From Helianthus annuus (taxonomy: Eukaryota > Streptophyta > Magnoliopsida > Asterales > Asteraceae): a stretch of 64,000 nt of DNA. The stretch is from NCBI RefSeq assembly GCF_002127325.2, contig NC_035437.2:116060916-116124915 (forward strand). The letters are read 5' to 3'. Under the pieces are notes generated by a model, which saw nothing but the letters and a program-made list of their open reading frames with translations, made no database searches and was not told where the DNA came from. Below are positions 11,644-23,383 of this stretch, piece after piece. Position numbers and translations under genes: made by a program. Position 1 is the stretch's first letter. The number at the start of each line of letters is the position of its first letter.

Positions 11644-12176
11644 GGAAGCCTTTAGTCCTCGTTTTTGGCGTGTTTTCGACTGTTTGGGCCATGTTTTCAT
11701 ATATTTATATAATTATTTAATTATTTATTACAATTAATCACCAAAGGGTCGCATATACGCATCTATATACTCAATTCTCGGTGTGATGATCGAGTTATGT
11801 GTGCCTTCGAGTGCGTTCTTCGATGTGATGAGCCACAAGGATTATCGGGGCACTACTTGCTCGTGTTGCCGTCATCGTCACGATGGCTGAAGACATGGTA
11901 CTCACCCGATAGTCTTTGTTAGCGTTGCTTGTTTACGTTTTGACACCTCACGGTTATCGAGGAGGGTAGATTAAGTCCTCACTCAACATCATCGTGAGTG
12001 TAATAATTTATTGAAAGTAGGTTTGTAATAGCGATAGAATACGCGTAATTATTCGATTATACTTCGATTTAGCGATATATCTGATATAGTTTCATTATGA
12101 TCCGAATCTCTGGTGCTAGGCGTAACGAGTGTATCGAGTAGTAACAACGCACGAAGGTGCGGGTTGTTACAATTGC

Positions 12177-14047
12177 TGTCAATAAAGTGTAGCTGTATGG
12201 TTTGGACAACATTGTCAGTTATCTTTCTTAACTGAGGATTAACAATGTTATCCAACACCATATAACAACACTTTATTGATTTTAGCATGATCAAATTTAC
12301 AGTTTTAAGATGGTTTATTATGGGGCGTTCTTTTTCTCGGTAAAACGCCAAAAAAGATAACATTTTGGCTGAAAGAGTGTAAACTCAATAACATTTTGCT
12401 GCATGAGATGGACAAAAATTATAGAAAAAGAGGGTGATTTCATACGAAAGTCAAAACAGCCAGTGAAGATCCTTCAAAAGAAGAAAGAGACTGGTGACAG
12501 TGAAGATTTGAAGATCAATATTTTTTTGTTTAATTTTCTTTTTCAGTTGATTGTTATTTAATTAACACCGCCATATCTAATAAAAACGCCAAAAAGGCAA
12601 ATGTCTTACACCTTTGGCGTTTATCAAACCATCATAAAATTACTTTGGACAAGTATTATAAAAAACTTTTTTTATGTATTCTTTTTTAGTTTTCCTTATC
12701 AGTTGATTGTTGTATAATAAAAACGCCATATATAATAAAAACGCCAAAACAGCCAAAATGCTTGTTTAAACGATATCATCCCGTTAAACGCACCCCAAAA
12801 CTCCAAAACTATAATAAAATTAGTTTGAAAAAGTATTATAAAAAACCTAAAAAAAATAAAAATAAAAAATAAAAAACAAACTTTAAAATGTAACTAGAAA
12901 CAGTAACTTCAAATCAGAAAAACTGAAGATAGGGAAAATTTATTACATTAGAATCTAAAACGTCAAACTTGAAAGATGGGACGTGTTACATACTTCAGAG
13001 ATAAAGCTTGTCAAAAACAATAATTACAAACAGTAACTGAAAAGACGAATACTTTATTATAATAACGCACCGCCTAACTTAGGCGCCAAAAAGAGATCCT
13101 ATAAAATGATACATCTCAGCAACTTCCATTTGATCAAACAAAAAAAAAATAATAATAAACGCCATTACTACTAAATACCACTCACTGTAAAACGCCAAAA
13201 AAATCAAAGATGGCTAATATGCTTTCTTGGATATTCAGTATTGTTATTCGTCAAGTTTCACTGAATGAATTGTTAGCGGAGGCGAGTAACTCAGTAAGAT
13301 TTTGCTGCATGAGATGGACAAAAATTCAAGAAAAAGATACTAATGCCAGTCATATGGCATTTTGTATTTTTTGTTCTTGAAGAAGGCTTGGATGAGGAGA
13401 AGAGATCGATGATACTGAAGAGTGGGATGATTATAAAGATGAAAATCAACATCAAGAAAAAGCGAAAAACCCACCCACACGTCATAGATCTATGTCCCCA
13501 AACATCCACAAAAAAGCAACTTCAACAGACGAGCAGACAAAAAAATCAAACCGATGGGTTTATTAAGTTTTACATAAAACGCCATATTTTGGTGTCAGCT
13601 CTTGTACTATTAAAGAACAAAGAGACCGATGACAGTGAATATTGTGAAGAGAGATCCGATTAGGATTTTTAATTTATTTTCTTCGCTTGTATTTTTTTCT
13701 ATTGTGGCTGAAATATAATCCAACAATTGTAAAACGCCAAGATAACCCAAACGCCAAAATGTTTATAAGAAATAATAGAACAATGGGCCAACTTGTTTAA
13801 AACACCTTGAAAAACGCCATTCAAATAGATTTCCTGACCCCTAGGTTACAATGGCATACGATTTGAATAAACGCCATAAACGCCAAAATGTTAATAAGAT
13901 GAAACTATTAAACGCCATTAAATATTGAATTTGGTTAATGCCAAAAATCTTAAAAACCAACAATATTCGGAAAAGCGAAACTAGAAAAGCAGAAGATGAA
14001 AGGACAAAAAAAGCCCCTCCGCCCTTTTCTAAGCGGCGTGACACGTG
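12177..14047. other. Body of element F with strand-biased AAACGCCA words
   Basis: No recognisable gene. The segment carries many AAACGCCA/AACGCCAAA words on the plus strand and almost none on the other, with GAAAGA/GTGACAGTGAA-type phrases repeated near 12480 and 13625. ORFs here match nothing I know. Confidence 0.6.
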
Positions 14048-14106
14048 TTGGGCCAGGAAGCGTTCTCACCGTTCTCACGCTTTTGAGCCTTTTCTCCTAA
14101 TCCCGT

Positions 14107-14110
<4 letters not shown>

Positions 14111-14158
<48 letters not shown>
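14111..14158. repeat. (TA)n microsatellite
   Basis: A TA tract between elements F and G. Confidence 0.9.
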
Positions 14159-14160
<2 letters not shown>

Positions 14161-14455
14161 GGAAGGTTCTATACAGAACACTAAATATTGCGAGAACACG
14201 CAGAACACAATGAATCACCCATTTTTTAAATTCGAAAAGCCTATGAAGTAAATAAAAATGTTAAAAATGTAAGATTTATTGTTTCCTACACCAGAATTCA
14301 AAACAAAATATGAAAATTTTTCACTTTTTGTATAACCTACACATATGTAGGTTATTTGTAGGTTAAATTACCAGCATGTATGTAGATTATGTTTAGGTAA
14401 AAATATATGGTTTTTTATGTATATATAATACACATATGAATGTAAAAAACATAAG
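14159..14455. mobile_element. TA-flanked element G, right end lost
   Basis: The left end GGGGAAGGTTCTATACAGAA is followed by GAACACTAAATATTGCGAGAA, which follows the same pattern as its neighbours. The expected inverse right end is absent; the sequence runs straight into the next TA tract, suggesting deletion through the microsatellite. Confidence 0.5.

Positions 14456-14511
<56 letters not shown>
14456..14511. repeat. (TA)n microsatellite
   Basis: A TA tract between elements G and H. Confidence 0.9.
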
Positions 14512-14513
<2 letters not shown>

Positions 14514-15435
14514 ATTAGGATCATGAGTGAACAACTTCTTGAGAGTGAACTGAGTGAACTAATCTTGGCCTTTGATAATTTTTTAGATTTAAAATGGTAA
14601 GATTGACATTAGCCAAGTACTTTTAATTAAAATCCCTTAATTTTCTCCTCTCTTAACTCTCTCTCTCTCTCTCTCTCATTTTTAATTATTTCTCTATTAT
14701 TTTAATTATAAGAGATTGAAGGGCTATTTTTTTTAAATAAACTGTTATGCTCTTTTTAAAATTAAATATTAAACCTAATTAAATTATGATTTTTAACATA
14801 TGTGTATACAGGTCAGTATATACAAGACTTATACACTTGTGTATTATTAAATCTTGTTTTCACGGGTTAGTATAAACCAGATTTATACACTTGTGTATTA
14901 TTCAAGTACATATGTGTATACGGGTCGGTATATACCAGACGTATACACCTGTGTATTATTCAAGTACATAGTGTATACATGTCGATATATATCAGACTTA
15001 TACACTTGTGTATTACTACATATTGTTTCCACTATACAACTTTGCATCAAACATTGATCTAATACATATATGTATAGAGAATGTAATTAAATATTTTTAA
15101 TTGTGTTCTAGCTGGAACAATATTTGATAATGTTTGTATTTTTTAAAAATTATGAAATATTAACTTAGGTAATATGTGAGAGAAAAAAAATATAAAGAAT
15201 GTAATTAAATATTCTTTTAATTGGAAATAGAAATCAGAAGAGAGAAAAAATTAATTAATTAAATGAAGATAGAAATATACAATTATACCCTTGTGTCTAT
15301 TAAAATACTTGTAAGTTACAAAAGATAATTACAATCTTGTCATTAAAGAAAAAACCTAGATCTACAAAATCAAAGGTCAGGATAAGTTCATTTTTTTTCA
15401 CAAATAAATCATTGTTTACTCATGAACCCTACCCT
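14512..15435. mobile_element. TA-flanked inverted-repeat element H
   Basis: The left end GGATTAGGATCATGAGTGAA matches the inverse of the right end (AGGGTAGGGTTCATGAGTAA), and homology continues for about 80 bp. It contains a tandem array at 14800-15060. No gene is present; (TA)n flanks it. Confidence 0.75.
14800..15060. repeat. About 58-bp tandem repeat in element H
   Basis: Four diverged units share CATATGTGTATAC, GGTCGGTATATACCAGAC and TTATACACTTGTGTATTA. Confidence 0.75.
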
Positions 15436-15908
15436 ATATATATATATATATATAAAACCTTAAAATTAAAGGTCAGTGTTTCATATATGCTCCTCCTTTT
15501 TTCCAGCCTTTTACTGTCAATTTTTTAAGCAATGTGCCTTTAGGGTGAACTGGGTGGGTGCGGGGAATGGGAAGGGTGCGGTGTGTCCTTTTATCGTGCG
15601 GCAACACCGCCGCCAACCTTTCCCTCACCGCGCGGCATGTTAGAAATCGGGGACTTGTCACCAAATAGGGGAAGAAGAGATATAGTTGGATAATGGTGGG
15701 GCTCACTCTTTTCAATCAATCACAACTTTTTTTGTTTTTATATTTAATTAATAGTTTACCTCTCCCAAGAGAGAGGTGATCACCCCTTATGTTTTAGTGC
15801 AAGAGGAGACTTAGAGTGAAAAATTGACATGGCAAGATATGTTTGAGTGGATGAAGAGTTTACCTCTCCTTAAAGGTGACCGTCCCTTTCACCCTTACAT
15901 TTCCTTTT
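15436..15908. other. Unassigned spacer
   Basis: No gene. A (TA)n run opens it. At 15756-15880 there are two short ACCTCTC-rich segments with local inverted repeat (CTCCCAAGAGAGAGG). Confidence 0.4.
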
Positions 15909-16208
15909 GAGTTAATTTCTGTTTTCGTCTCTGTGCTTTGTCAAAAATCACTATTTCAGTCCATTAGTTTAAAAATTGCGATTTCAGTCCCTGTGGTTTC
16001 ACTTTCGTAACCATTTCAGTCCCTGTGGTTTCACTTTTGTAACCATTTCAATCCATTATTCTGTAAAGTACAAGGACTGAAATGGTTACGAGGTGGACTG
16101 AAATGGTTACGAAAGTGAAACCACAGGGACTGAAATCGTAATTTTTAAACTAATGGACTGAAACAGTGATTTTTAACAAACCACAGAGACGAAAACAATA
16201 ATTAACTC
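15909..16208. mobile_element. Foldback MITE with 'constant/variable' arms
   Basis: The left arm GAGTTAATTTCTGTTTTCGT pairs with the right-arm inverse GAGTTAATTATTGTTTTCGT. Arms of about 135 bp carry repeated CAGTCCCTGTGGTTTCAC and CGTAACCATTTCAGTCC words. It has no coding potential. The superfamily cannot be fixed from the ends. Confidence 0.75.
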
Positions 16209-16555
16209 TTTCCTTTTTTTCGAATCTCTATATTCCATTTGTTGCTTGACAAGTACTATTACTAAACTAACATATGTTAGTTATTTTGATATTTTTTTTT
16301 ATTTTAATTATTTACGTTTATTTTACACAAATGCTAACAACTTTCCTTAGTTATTTTCATAGTGTTTTCATTTTAATTAATTGTGATTAAATCTACATAT
16401 ATGTTTCCGTACAATCCATATGTGCCATTGCGCTATGTTCATTTATATCAATATGATTTTTTTAAAGTTGAGTATGTCTACATTTCGCAGTGAACTTTTT
16501 TTGAAAATGAGTCAGGTCAAATATAATATGTTTTCGTTTAAAAAATCATTTTCTT

Positions 16556-16750
16556 CGCCCTCCTCAAGTCGTGCGGGTTATAGTCATGTGGTGGATATTG
16601 GTGTAAATATTTGAAGTAGATTTAGTGGATGAGTGAGTTTTCTCTTTTAAAATTAAATTAAAAAAAAATGTAAAATCATATTTCAAGACTAAATTTAAAA
16701 CTCCACGTAATGGAACGGAGGCCTTTAAATCTTTAATTGTACATTTTATG
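16556..16750. repeat. Diverged direct repeat, copy 1
   Basis: It pairs with 17000-17190. Shared words are ATATTTCAAGAC, ATAATGGAA/GTAATGGAA and GGAGGCCTTTAAATCTTTAA. No coding is visible in either copy. Confidence 0.6.
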
Positions 16751-16999
16751 GGATATACAAATATGTGTGGTGAATCATTTATCGTATATTACACATAAAA
16801 CTCAAATATCGCATACTAAATAGCACAAAAAGTTATCCAAGTATCCGACACGGGTCATCCCTAGCTATGATCAAATTAACGCTAATTTGTTCACATGCAA
16901 AACATGAATGGTCCTTAATATAATAATTGAGCTTTGTATATCCATCCTCTCACATGAAAAGCATGGTTCTTAATATAATAATTGGGCATTGTATACCCG

Positions 17000-17190
17000 C
17001 CCTTTTTAAGTGGTGTGGGTTCTAATTTCGCGATAGACATTGATGTAATATTTTGGAGTAAATTTAGTAGATTTGTAAGTTTTCCATTCGATGATAAAAT
17101 ATAAAATGTAAATGCATATTTCAAGACCTAAATTATAACTTCACATAATGGAAAGGAGGCCTTTAAATCTTTAATCGTACATGTTTTTGA
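17000..17190. repeat. Diverged direct repeat, copy 2
   Basis: The second copy of 16556-16750, about 440 bp downstream in the same orientation. Confidence 0.6.
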
Positions 17191-19221
17191 GATATGTGTA
17201 GCTTGTTTCTTAAGTATCCGTATCCGAATATGTTTGGTGAATCGACCCACTCATATCCATGGGTGAGGGCACCCCTTGAAAAAAATATATACAATGGTAC
17301 ATTTATGTGAAAATCTCGAGCGCATCCCATACAATTTTCAAATCGCTCCCCTTAACATTGGTAGAATCATATAAAAAGCAGGGGCAAATGTAACTTGATA
17401 TCAGGAGTAGACCCCGCTATCCATTGACGCTCTGACGCTAGTGTAAATTTTGGAAAAATTTGACGTTTTTTTTTTATTTCGCTGCCCCTATAGAAAAGAA
17501 ACTTTTAAAACGTTGCCCCTTGACGTTTTTTTTTCTAGATCCGCCACTGATAAAAAGAGAAGGGCGAAGTTCGAGTGACTGGAATTTTTTTATCCAAGAC
17601 AACTTCGGCCGACGGCAGTGGTCGGTCTGTTGTGCTGCAACGTTGTTCTGTTGAAGGAAGAAGAAACAAAAACGTAGAACAACTTAGTATATATTATAAA
17701 TTTGTAACCCTTCTATGCAAGTAGGTGTTGTACTTTATGGTTTATTAGTGTTTTATGCATTAGGAGTATTATACTTTCTGCCATATTGATGGTACATTGG
17801 TTTTCTCCTAAATCTATAACACGTGTCCTGCTCCTCTTCATCACATAACACGTGTCGTGTCCTGTCTTTCACCTCCTTACCCCTCAAAAACCATTTCGAA
17901 TACCACCCAGATGCCTACACTTTAGGATCTTCTTCGATGACGAAAATGCTGGCGGCGACGCAAACGGAGATGACCTAATCAACATCCAGGATTACCGAGT
18001 CTCACACCATACCCGTCCGTGTTTCGTGTTCCCCACTGCACCTCTGTCAACACACACTTCCATTGTTTCACTTCTTCTCTCTGACCGGATCATCACCGAA
18101 TATTCTCATATCTCAGGTAAAATGAAGCAAATCAACCTCCAATTTGTTCAATTATGTTCTCAAGTTTGGTTATTTGTACCTCTGTTCACTGTAATCTGTT
18201 CAACTTTGATGTATTTGAATGAATTTGTTCTTCTGTATTGTTTAGTTATTCTGGTGCAAAAGTCACCAAATCAGAGTTATCACAACAAAGAAAAGGCAGA
18301 CGAGGGAGCCGGATTCTAGAGAGGGAAAGAAATCAGGGGTGTTGCGGTGCCGTTGTCAGCTGCTCGAGGGAGCGTTGCTAGCGGCTATGGTTTAGATCCT
18401 ATTCCGAAAGCTAGGGTGCATGTTAGTATCATGGATTTGGATAACTGTTGAATGTTTTCTTTAAGTTTTTTTGTTTAGTGATAGATTGGATAATGTTGAG
18501 GTTATCTCTTGTGAACAGGATCATGAACAGAACTATAATGGGAATAGTAATCGGAGGAATGAGATTTAGTTTTTTTTGTTTTCTTTAAGTTTTTTTGTTG
18601 AATGTTTACTTTAAGTTTTTTTTGTTGAATGTTTTCTTTAAGTTTTTTTGTTTAGTGTGTCTTCTTTAATGCTTATTCGTTGTAATTGAGATTTAGTTAG
18701 GAAGCTGATGACAGGATTTGAACAATAACTATATCTTTCCTTTTTGTGCATTGGTTCTCATAATTTCTCTAACACCTTCATGTGCTCTCGGCACCCATAA
18801 GCATAACAGAGGCATTCTGATGCCGTCAATCCAGTTATTGCCTCATCTTCTAACGTCCCCTTTCAGGCGGCATCTCACTCGCGACATTAAGCATCTTAGC
18901 GAACCTCTATCGTGTGATCTCAGTGTGTAGCAGTTCCGACATCGTAGGCCAAACTTTGTGTGGATCTTTATTGTTATGCAAGTTTCTACCTCATGTGTGG
19001 ATTAATTGTACGAGTTTGTGGAATTTATAGAAATTTTCATGATTAAATGAATCCAAAATATAAGTGTTCATATTTTGTTTGGCAAGTTAAATTGGGTACA
19101 TTAATTCTAGAGTTGAAATACATTTTCAGTTAATCTGCGTTTTGACGTAAATTTTATCCAGATTCAAGTTGGTATAAATTCGAGTTATTATATGTGTTTT
19201 GACCGTATACAGTTATTATAT
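17191..19221. other. Unassigned sequence upstream of a Helitron end
   Basis: No secure gene. ORFs such as 17852-18319 start well but match no family I know. A CT-rich stretch with TTTAAGTTTTTTTGTTGAATG repeats lies at 18440-18660. It may be the body of the Helitron ending at 19261, possibly with captured gene pieces, but the 5' end was not located. Confidence 0.35.
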
Positions 19222-19261
19222 GTTACGTCGCCGCCGCAACGCGCGACGGGTAACATACTAG
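19222..19261 (+). mobile_element. Helitron 3' end (plus strand)
   Basis: A GC-rich hairpin (CGTCGC…GCGACG) lies at about 19226-19248, followed by CTAG at 19258-19261 and then T. This is the standard plant Helitron terminus. The element would extend leftward. Confidence 0.65.
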
Positions 19262-19325
19262 TTAATGTTAAATGTTATGGAGCTGACTTGTCTCTTGAAA
19301 CAATTGGTGTAAATTTGACTTTTAG

Positions 19326-19345
19326 TATATATATATATATATATA

Positions 19346-19385
<40 letters not shown>
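19326..19385. repeat. (TA)n/(TG)n microsatellite
   Basis: TA repeat with a short TGTGTG interruption, lying between the two Helitron ends. Confidence 0.9.
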
Positions 19386-19412
19386 CGAGTTGGTGTTACC
19401 CGCGCGTTGCAG
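19386..19412 (-). mobile_element. Helitron 3' end (minus strand), slightly decayed
   Basis: On the minus strand CCGCTGCAACGCGCGGGTAA is followed by ACACCAACTCG and T. The hairpin CCGC…GCGG is kept, but the end reads CTCG instead of CTAG. The element would extend rightward. Confidence 0.5.
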
Positions 19413-20013
19413 CGGATTTGTTAATTATGAAAGCGTTTAGTAAATTTTGTCTGTTTTTTAAACAAAGATACGTCAAGTTTAAAATATTATATGTTATTGC
19501 ATAACATAGATAAATAATAGAAAACGACAAAAAAAAGACATTCATCCATGGTTGCATACAAAGATAATACATATTTAAATTAAGAACTGCGTAACAAATG
19601 TTTTGTTTAAATCATCTGCTAATACATGATACGAAAAATGTTAATCATAAAGATTATACATCAAGTATTGCGACTATTTAAGTATGAGTATACACAAAGT
19701 TTTTCGAAGTAGGTTTCTGCGAAAGGATAAAGTTTAATCATGCTTTTTTTCATCTTCTAAATTTTCTTTATAGCAAAATACAGAAATTAAAATTTTGAAA
19801 AGTTAGAATCAAATCGAATTAATTGCATGGGTGAAAAATATTATATATCACTAAAGCCTTTTAAAAAAAATAATAATAATAAAAAGAGTTGCATTTCTTT
19901 TAATTGAATTACATTGAATTGTATCATATTGCCCACAGTAAAAAAAAAACAAAAACAAAACCATGGTCATAAACCCCTTGCAACAATGACTGATAAATGA
20001 AATCATATGCATC
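19413..20013. other. AT-rich spacer left of the MULE
   Basis: No gene is visible. It may be the body of the minus-strand Helitron. It contains simple A/T runs. Confidence 0.4.
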
Positions 20014-20022
20014 CCAAAATCA

Positions 20023-20150
20023 GAATTTTTTGCATAAATAAGTGGTCTAGACAAAAAAAAAGTGTGTGTTTGTGATTTTTGTTGCAAATCTAGGTAAATC
20101 GCCTAATGAAACAGCGACCTTCCAAGAGTTTTCTGTCCAAAAGCTGCAAA
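20023..20150 (+). repeat. Left terminal inverted repeat of the MULE
   Basis: It is alignable to the inverse of 53000-53130. Shared blocks are GCATAAAT, GAGTGG/AAGTGG, GATTTTTGTTGCA, ATCTAGGTA, TCGCC and ATGAAACAGCGA. Confidence 0.8.
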
Positions 20151-20155
20151 AAGCC

Positions 20156-20490
20156 TGAAGATCGTTGTTTGAATGAGCATTGTTATTAAAGATCGTTGTT
20201 TGAAACAGCAACCTTCATAAGATCGTTGTTTGAAACCACCACCTTACCAAAGATCGTTGTTTGATACTGATATCTTTTTAAAGATCGCTGTTTCTTTCTG
20301 CAATGTTATATAAAATTGTTGTTTCTTTCTGCAGTGTTATATAAAATCGTTGTTTCTTTCTGCAATGTTGTAAAAGGTCGCTGAATGGTGCAGCAATCTT
20401 AAATAAGGTTGCTGTTTCAAACAGGAATTTTATTAAAGGTCGCTGAACGGTTCTGAATTGTTATTAAAAATCGTTGAATCGTTTGCAGGC
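20156..20490 (+). repeat. Subterminal array of about 30-bp units, left
   Basis: Roughly ten units of AAGATCGTTGTTTGAAACAG type lead up to the PMD gene. The same unit type occurs at 30394-30683 and inverted at 52690-53045. They probably bind transposase or act as promoter elements; this is inference. Confidence 0.75.
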
Positions 20491-20667
20491 ACATGTGACA
20501 CTACAATTTGAAATTCTGGGCAATAAAGACTGCAAAAATCAGTCCTCTCCATCTTTTCTATAGCATGCATGACCTCTGCATTCTTACAATGCATGATATG
20601 ACTACACCATCCAAAGTTTAATTTCATTGAAATTTTTAATTCTGGTTGTGTAAGAATTACACTATTT

Positions 20668-23179
20668 ATGATTTTGGATTCTAAAAATCATACAGGGATG
20701 AGTAATACAGAGAAAGGGGTGTGTAGTCAAATATCTGAAGTTATCATATTTGTAGAGAAAGGGGTCTTTAAAGATGAATATAAACCAAACCAGAAGCACC
20801 TTTCATTTCAGACACCTAACAAACCAACCTTCAAACCTTTCTTTACCAATACATTTTCTGTGAACTTTGATCTGCCGAAAATGAGTTTCGAATGTCATCC
20901 TAGTCCTCTTAATGCAACGGTGTTGTTTTTTAACAAGGATCACCGGGTGTTTGAGGTTTTCAAAAATCCAGAAAATTACAGTAACCCGATAAATATTAAA
21001 CGATCAGACCGATCGTTCTGGAAGTATATGAAACAACATCCGGTTGGTCCAAGGGTAGAAGCTTTAATACGTCAAGCAGGATTCGGTGGGATACTGGACA
21101 TTGGGTACCGGTATATAGACCACGCGTTAATAACCGCGTTGGTTGAGGGGTGGAGGCCAGAAACTCACATGTTTCACCTTCCTTTCGCGAAACTACTGTG
21201 ACATTACAGGATGTTAACGTGCTGTGGGGGCTACCAATAGATGGGGAGCCTGTATCTGGGGCTGACACTGGTATAACAGTGTATACTGCAGTATTCAAGT
21301 GTCAAGATCTGTTGGGGTTTACCCCTGCGGAAACTCAAGTGAAGGGCAAAAGGGTTAATTTGACGCGAGTTTTACAAGAAATAACGTCGGATTTTTTCGA
21401 AAACCAAGCATCGGATCAAGACTGCATTATTCGTGCACGTCAAATAATATTTTATTTGATAGGGTGCACAGTCTTACCTGATAATGCAAACAACCTGATT
21501 TCTGTAAATTTTTTGGAGTTTCTTGAAAATTTGCCCGCATGTTCAGGTTATAGTTGGAGCAGTGTTGTGTTATCCCACCTTTACAGAAACCTTTGTAACA
21601 CTGCAGCACCTGATGCTATAAGCGTTACTGGCCCAATATCGCTTATACAAGTGTTGGCTTAGGAGAGGTTTCGTTGTTTTGCTCCTGCTATTGCCGAGTT
21701 CCACTACAATGCCCCGTTAGCTGCTCGGTATACTAAATTGGAAAAATTTTAATTTATTACTTAAGACTATGTTAATTTATTATTTTAATTTTTTCGGTAT
21801 GTATATAACACTATGTTAATTTATTATTTATCTTTGTAGGTGGAAGGGAAGCTTAAGCTGTACAGAGGTTCCCACACATTGCCTGAAAACATATAGATCT
21901 CAGTTGCAATTTATGAACGAGGCAATGGTATGGTAGTTAGTTGTTGACATATAAAAGTTATTTTGAACACGTTTCTAAAGTTTGAATTTTTTTTGTTTCA
22001 GTTTAATTGGAGTGGTATGGGAATGTGGCTGAGTTCTTGCCCTCTGATATACTACTTGGTTGTGGAGCATCACTAACCTCAATGAGTGATGAGACAGTTT
22101 GGCATGGTCCAGTATATACCTTCCCCAATTTCCATAAGTAATACTGAGCATGCCAGGCTTCATTCCATAAAACGGATCGGGAAAACCGGGTGGAACTGGA
22201 GATCTCGTCACGATCAGTATGTTCGTGGGTGGGACGCACGTCATCAAAACTTGGTAAACGGGGAATTCATCACATCTGTTTCCGTTGCCAATGATTACAT
22301 GGCGTGGTACATGCAGCATACCGTGTTATATCTGACGAACCCACGGTTGCCACCTGGCCCCATGAGCGGCTTCCAAGATAAAGGAGCATGGGTCTAAATG
22401 ATGGAATATTTTAAGTTTAAAATTATGCAAGGTTACCTTTATTATTGTTAGTATAAAAATTAATTATTAATTTTATTTTATTTTTTTGCAGTCGGAGACG
22501 ATGGGTCTAATACACCGATCTCAAGATCTGGACTTTATTCAGGGTGCGGCGTATCGGGCCCTTGGTATGTCTAATGTTCAAGAATACACACAATATCCGA
22601 CTCACCTGACACAGGAGCCGATGGACCTTGTTTCATATCCTCGTACACAGAGGTTAGGGAGGCCACGGCGTCGTGGACATGGTGGTAGAAATGTTCAAGA
22701 GCCAGGGACATCAAATTGGGGCACAAACTTTGAAACAGGGGGGATCAGGATCCGGTGTTAATGAAAATGAAAATTATGCTGGAAACTTTGGTGGGTCACA
22801 AAACGTTGGCACTATGTTTGCCGGCGCTAATCTAGCCGCAAACAATGATAATCAGTTTGTGGACCCCAACGTAAGTTCATGGCAACCAATTTTGGCTACG
22901 TCATGCAACACCGGCGGGTATGACATGAACGACTTATTGGACTTCACACAAAATGATGTGGGTAACAACAATCAGTTTGTGGACCCCAACGTAAGTCAGG
23001 CGGGGTTTGTTACCCCCTCGTCACAGATCATGACCTTTATGCCAGACAGCCAAACAGACTTTCATTACTTTGCCCATAACCAAAGTCACGAAGATCACCA
23101 CAACCGTTATCAAAATCCTGAACCAAACCCCTTAGACTGGGGTGACGACTTAAACCTGTTTCCACCGAATGACCCATAG
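20668..23179 (+). pseudogene. Plant mobile domain (PMD, MAIN/MAIL1-like) gene, broken
   Basis: Exon 1 encodes GWRPETHMFHLPF, then after a missing base near 21187 TTVTLQDVNVLWGLPIDGEP, the hallmark of the PMD family. A TAG at about 21660 replaces the Trp codon before ERFRCFAP. Exon 1 would be spliced at 21727 (CG|GTATAC) to exon 2 at about 21840, giving RWKGSL. A third exon from about 21999 encodes FNWSGMGMWL and, in a shifted frame, VMRQFGMVQYIP. The last exon (about 22492) encodes GLIHRSQDL, an RPRRRGHGG basic patch and a long Asn-rich tail ending at 23179, with another frameshift near 22740. PMD genes occur both as silencing factors and as cargo of MULEs and Ty3 elements; here the context says cargo. 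Confidence 0.8.
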
Positions 23180-23383
23180 TTAACTGGTTTAAGAATGTAA
23201 TACATTTTCCAATTAATATATTGTGTTTTTTTGTTGTTGTTATTTGTGCAATATATTTTACTATTATTTTATTGTCAAATGATTTATAATATTTCATAGT
23301 ATTAAAAAGTTCATTACATTAACAAAAAAAAGACATCAATAACTTGTTCAAACTAAACTGATACTGAACTTCTAAAACTTAAA

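Larger units (their letters stand above)
2839..12171 (-). mobile_element. Gag-only (TR-GAG-like) Ty3-type LTR retrotransposon, copy 1
   Basis: The element runs on the minus strand with two LTRs of exactly 2391 bp and a 4551 bp interior. Its ends are TG...CA and it is flanked by a perfect 5 bp duplication, ATTGC (2834-2838 and 12172-12176). A primer site matching initiator tRNA-Met lies next to the right LTR, and a polypurine tract lies next to the left one. The interior encodes only gag. No protease, reverse transcriptase, RNase H or integrase is visible, so it must depend on an autonomous relative. It interrupts element F. This fits the terminal-repeat-with-gag class known in plants. Confidence 0.9.
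9781..12171 (-). repeat. Right LTR (5' LTR in sense), copy 1
   Basis: It is 2391 bp and nearly identical to the left LTR. The 17-mer arrays lie at 10573-10693 and 11464-11643. It is followed by the duplicated ATTGC. Confidence 0.9.
2332..14110. mobile_element. TA-flanked element F, split by a retrotransposon
   Basis: The left end (2332-2395, GGGTCGGGATTTAGAGAAAA) and the right end (14048-14110) are inverse copies sharing GTGAGAACGGTGAGAACG. Removing the LTR element at 2839-12171 and one ATTGC duplication leaves a 2.4 kb element. Its body is rich in AAACGCCA words, nearly all on the plus strand. Short ORFs in it look accidental. TA repeats flank it at 2321-2331 and after 14110. Confidence 0.75.

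Noticed and set aside
13343..13663. 106-aa ORF in element F
   Set aside because: AT-rich, Lys-rich composition, no domain, and full of the AAACGCC-type background; probably accidental.
17852..18319. 155-aa ORF starting MSCPVFHLLTPQKPF
   Set aside because: No recognised domain and splice-like signals inside it; may be captured exon or leader sequence, not a supported gene.
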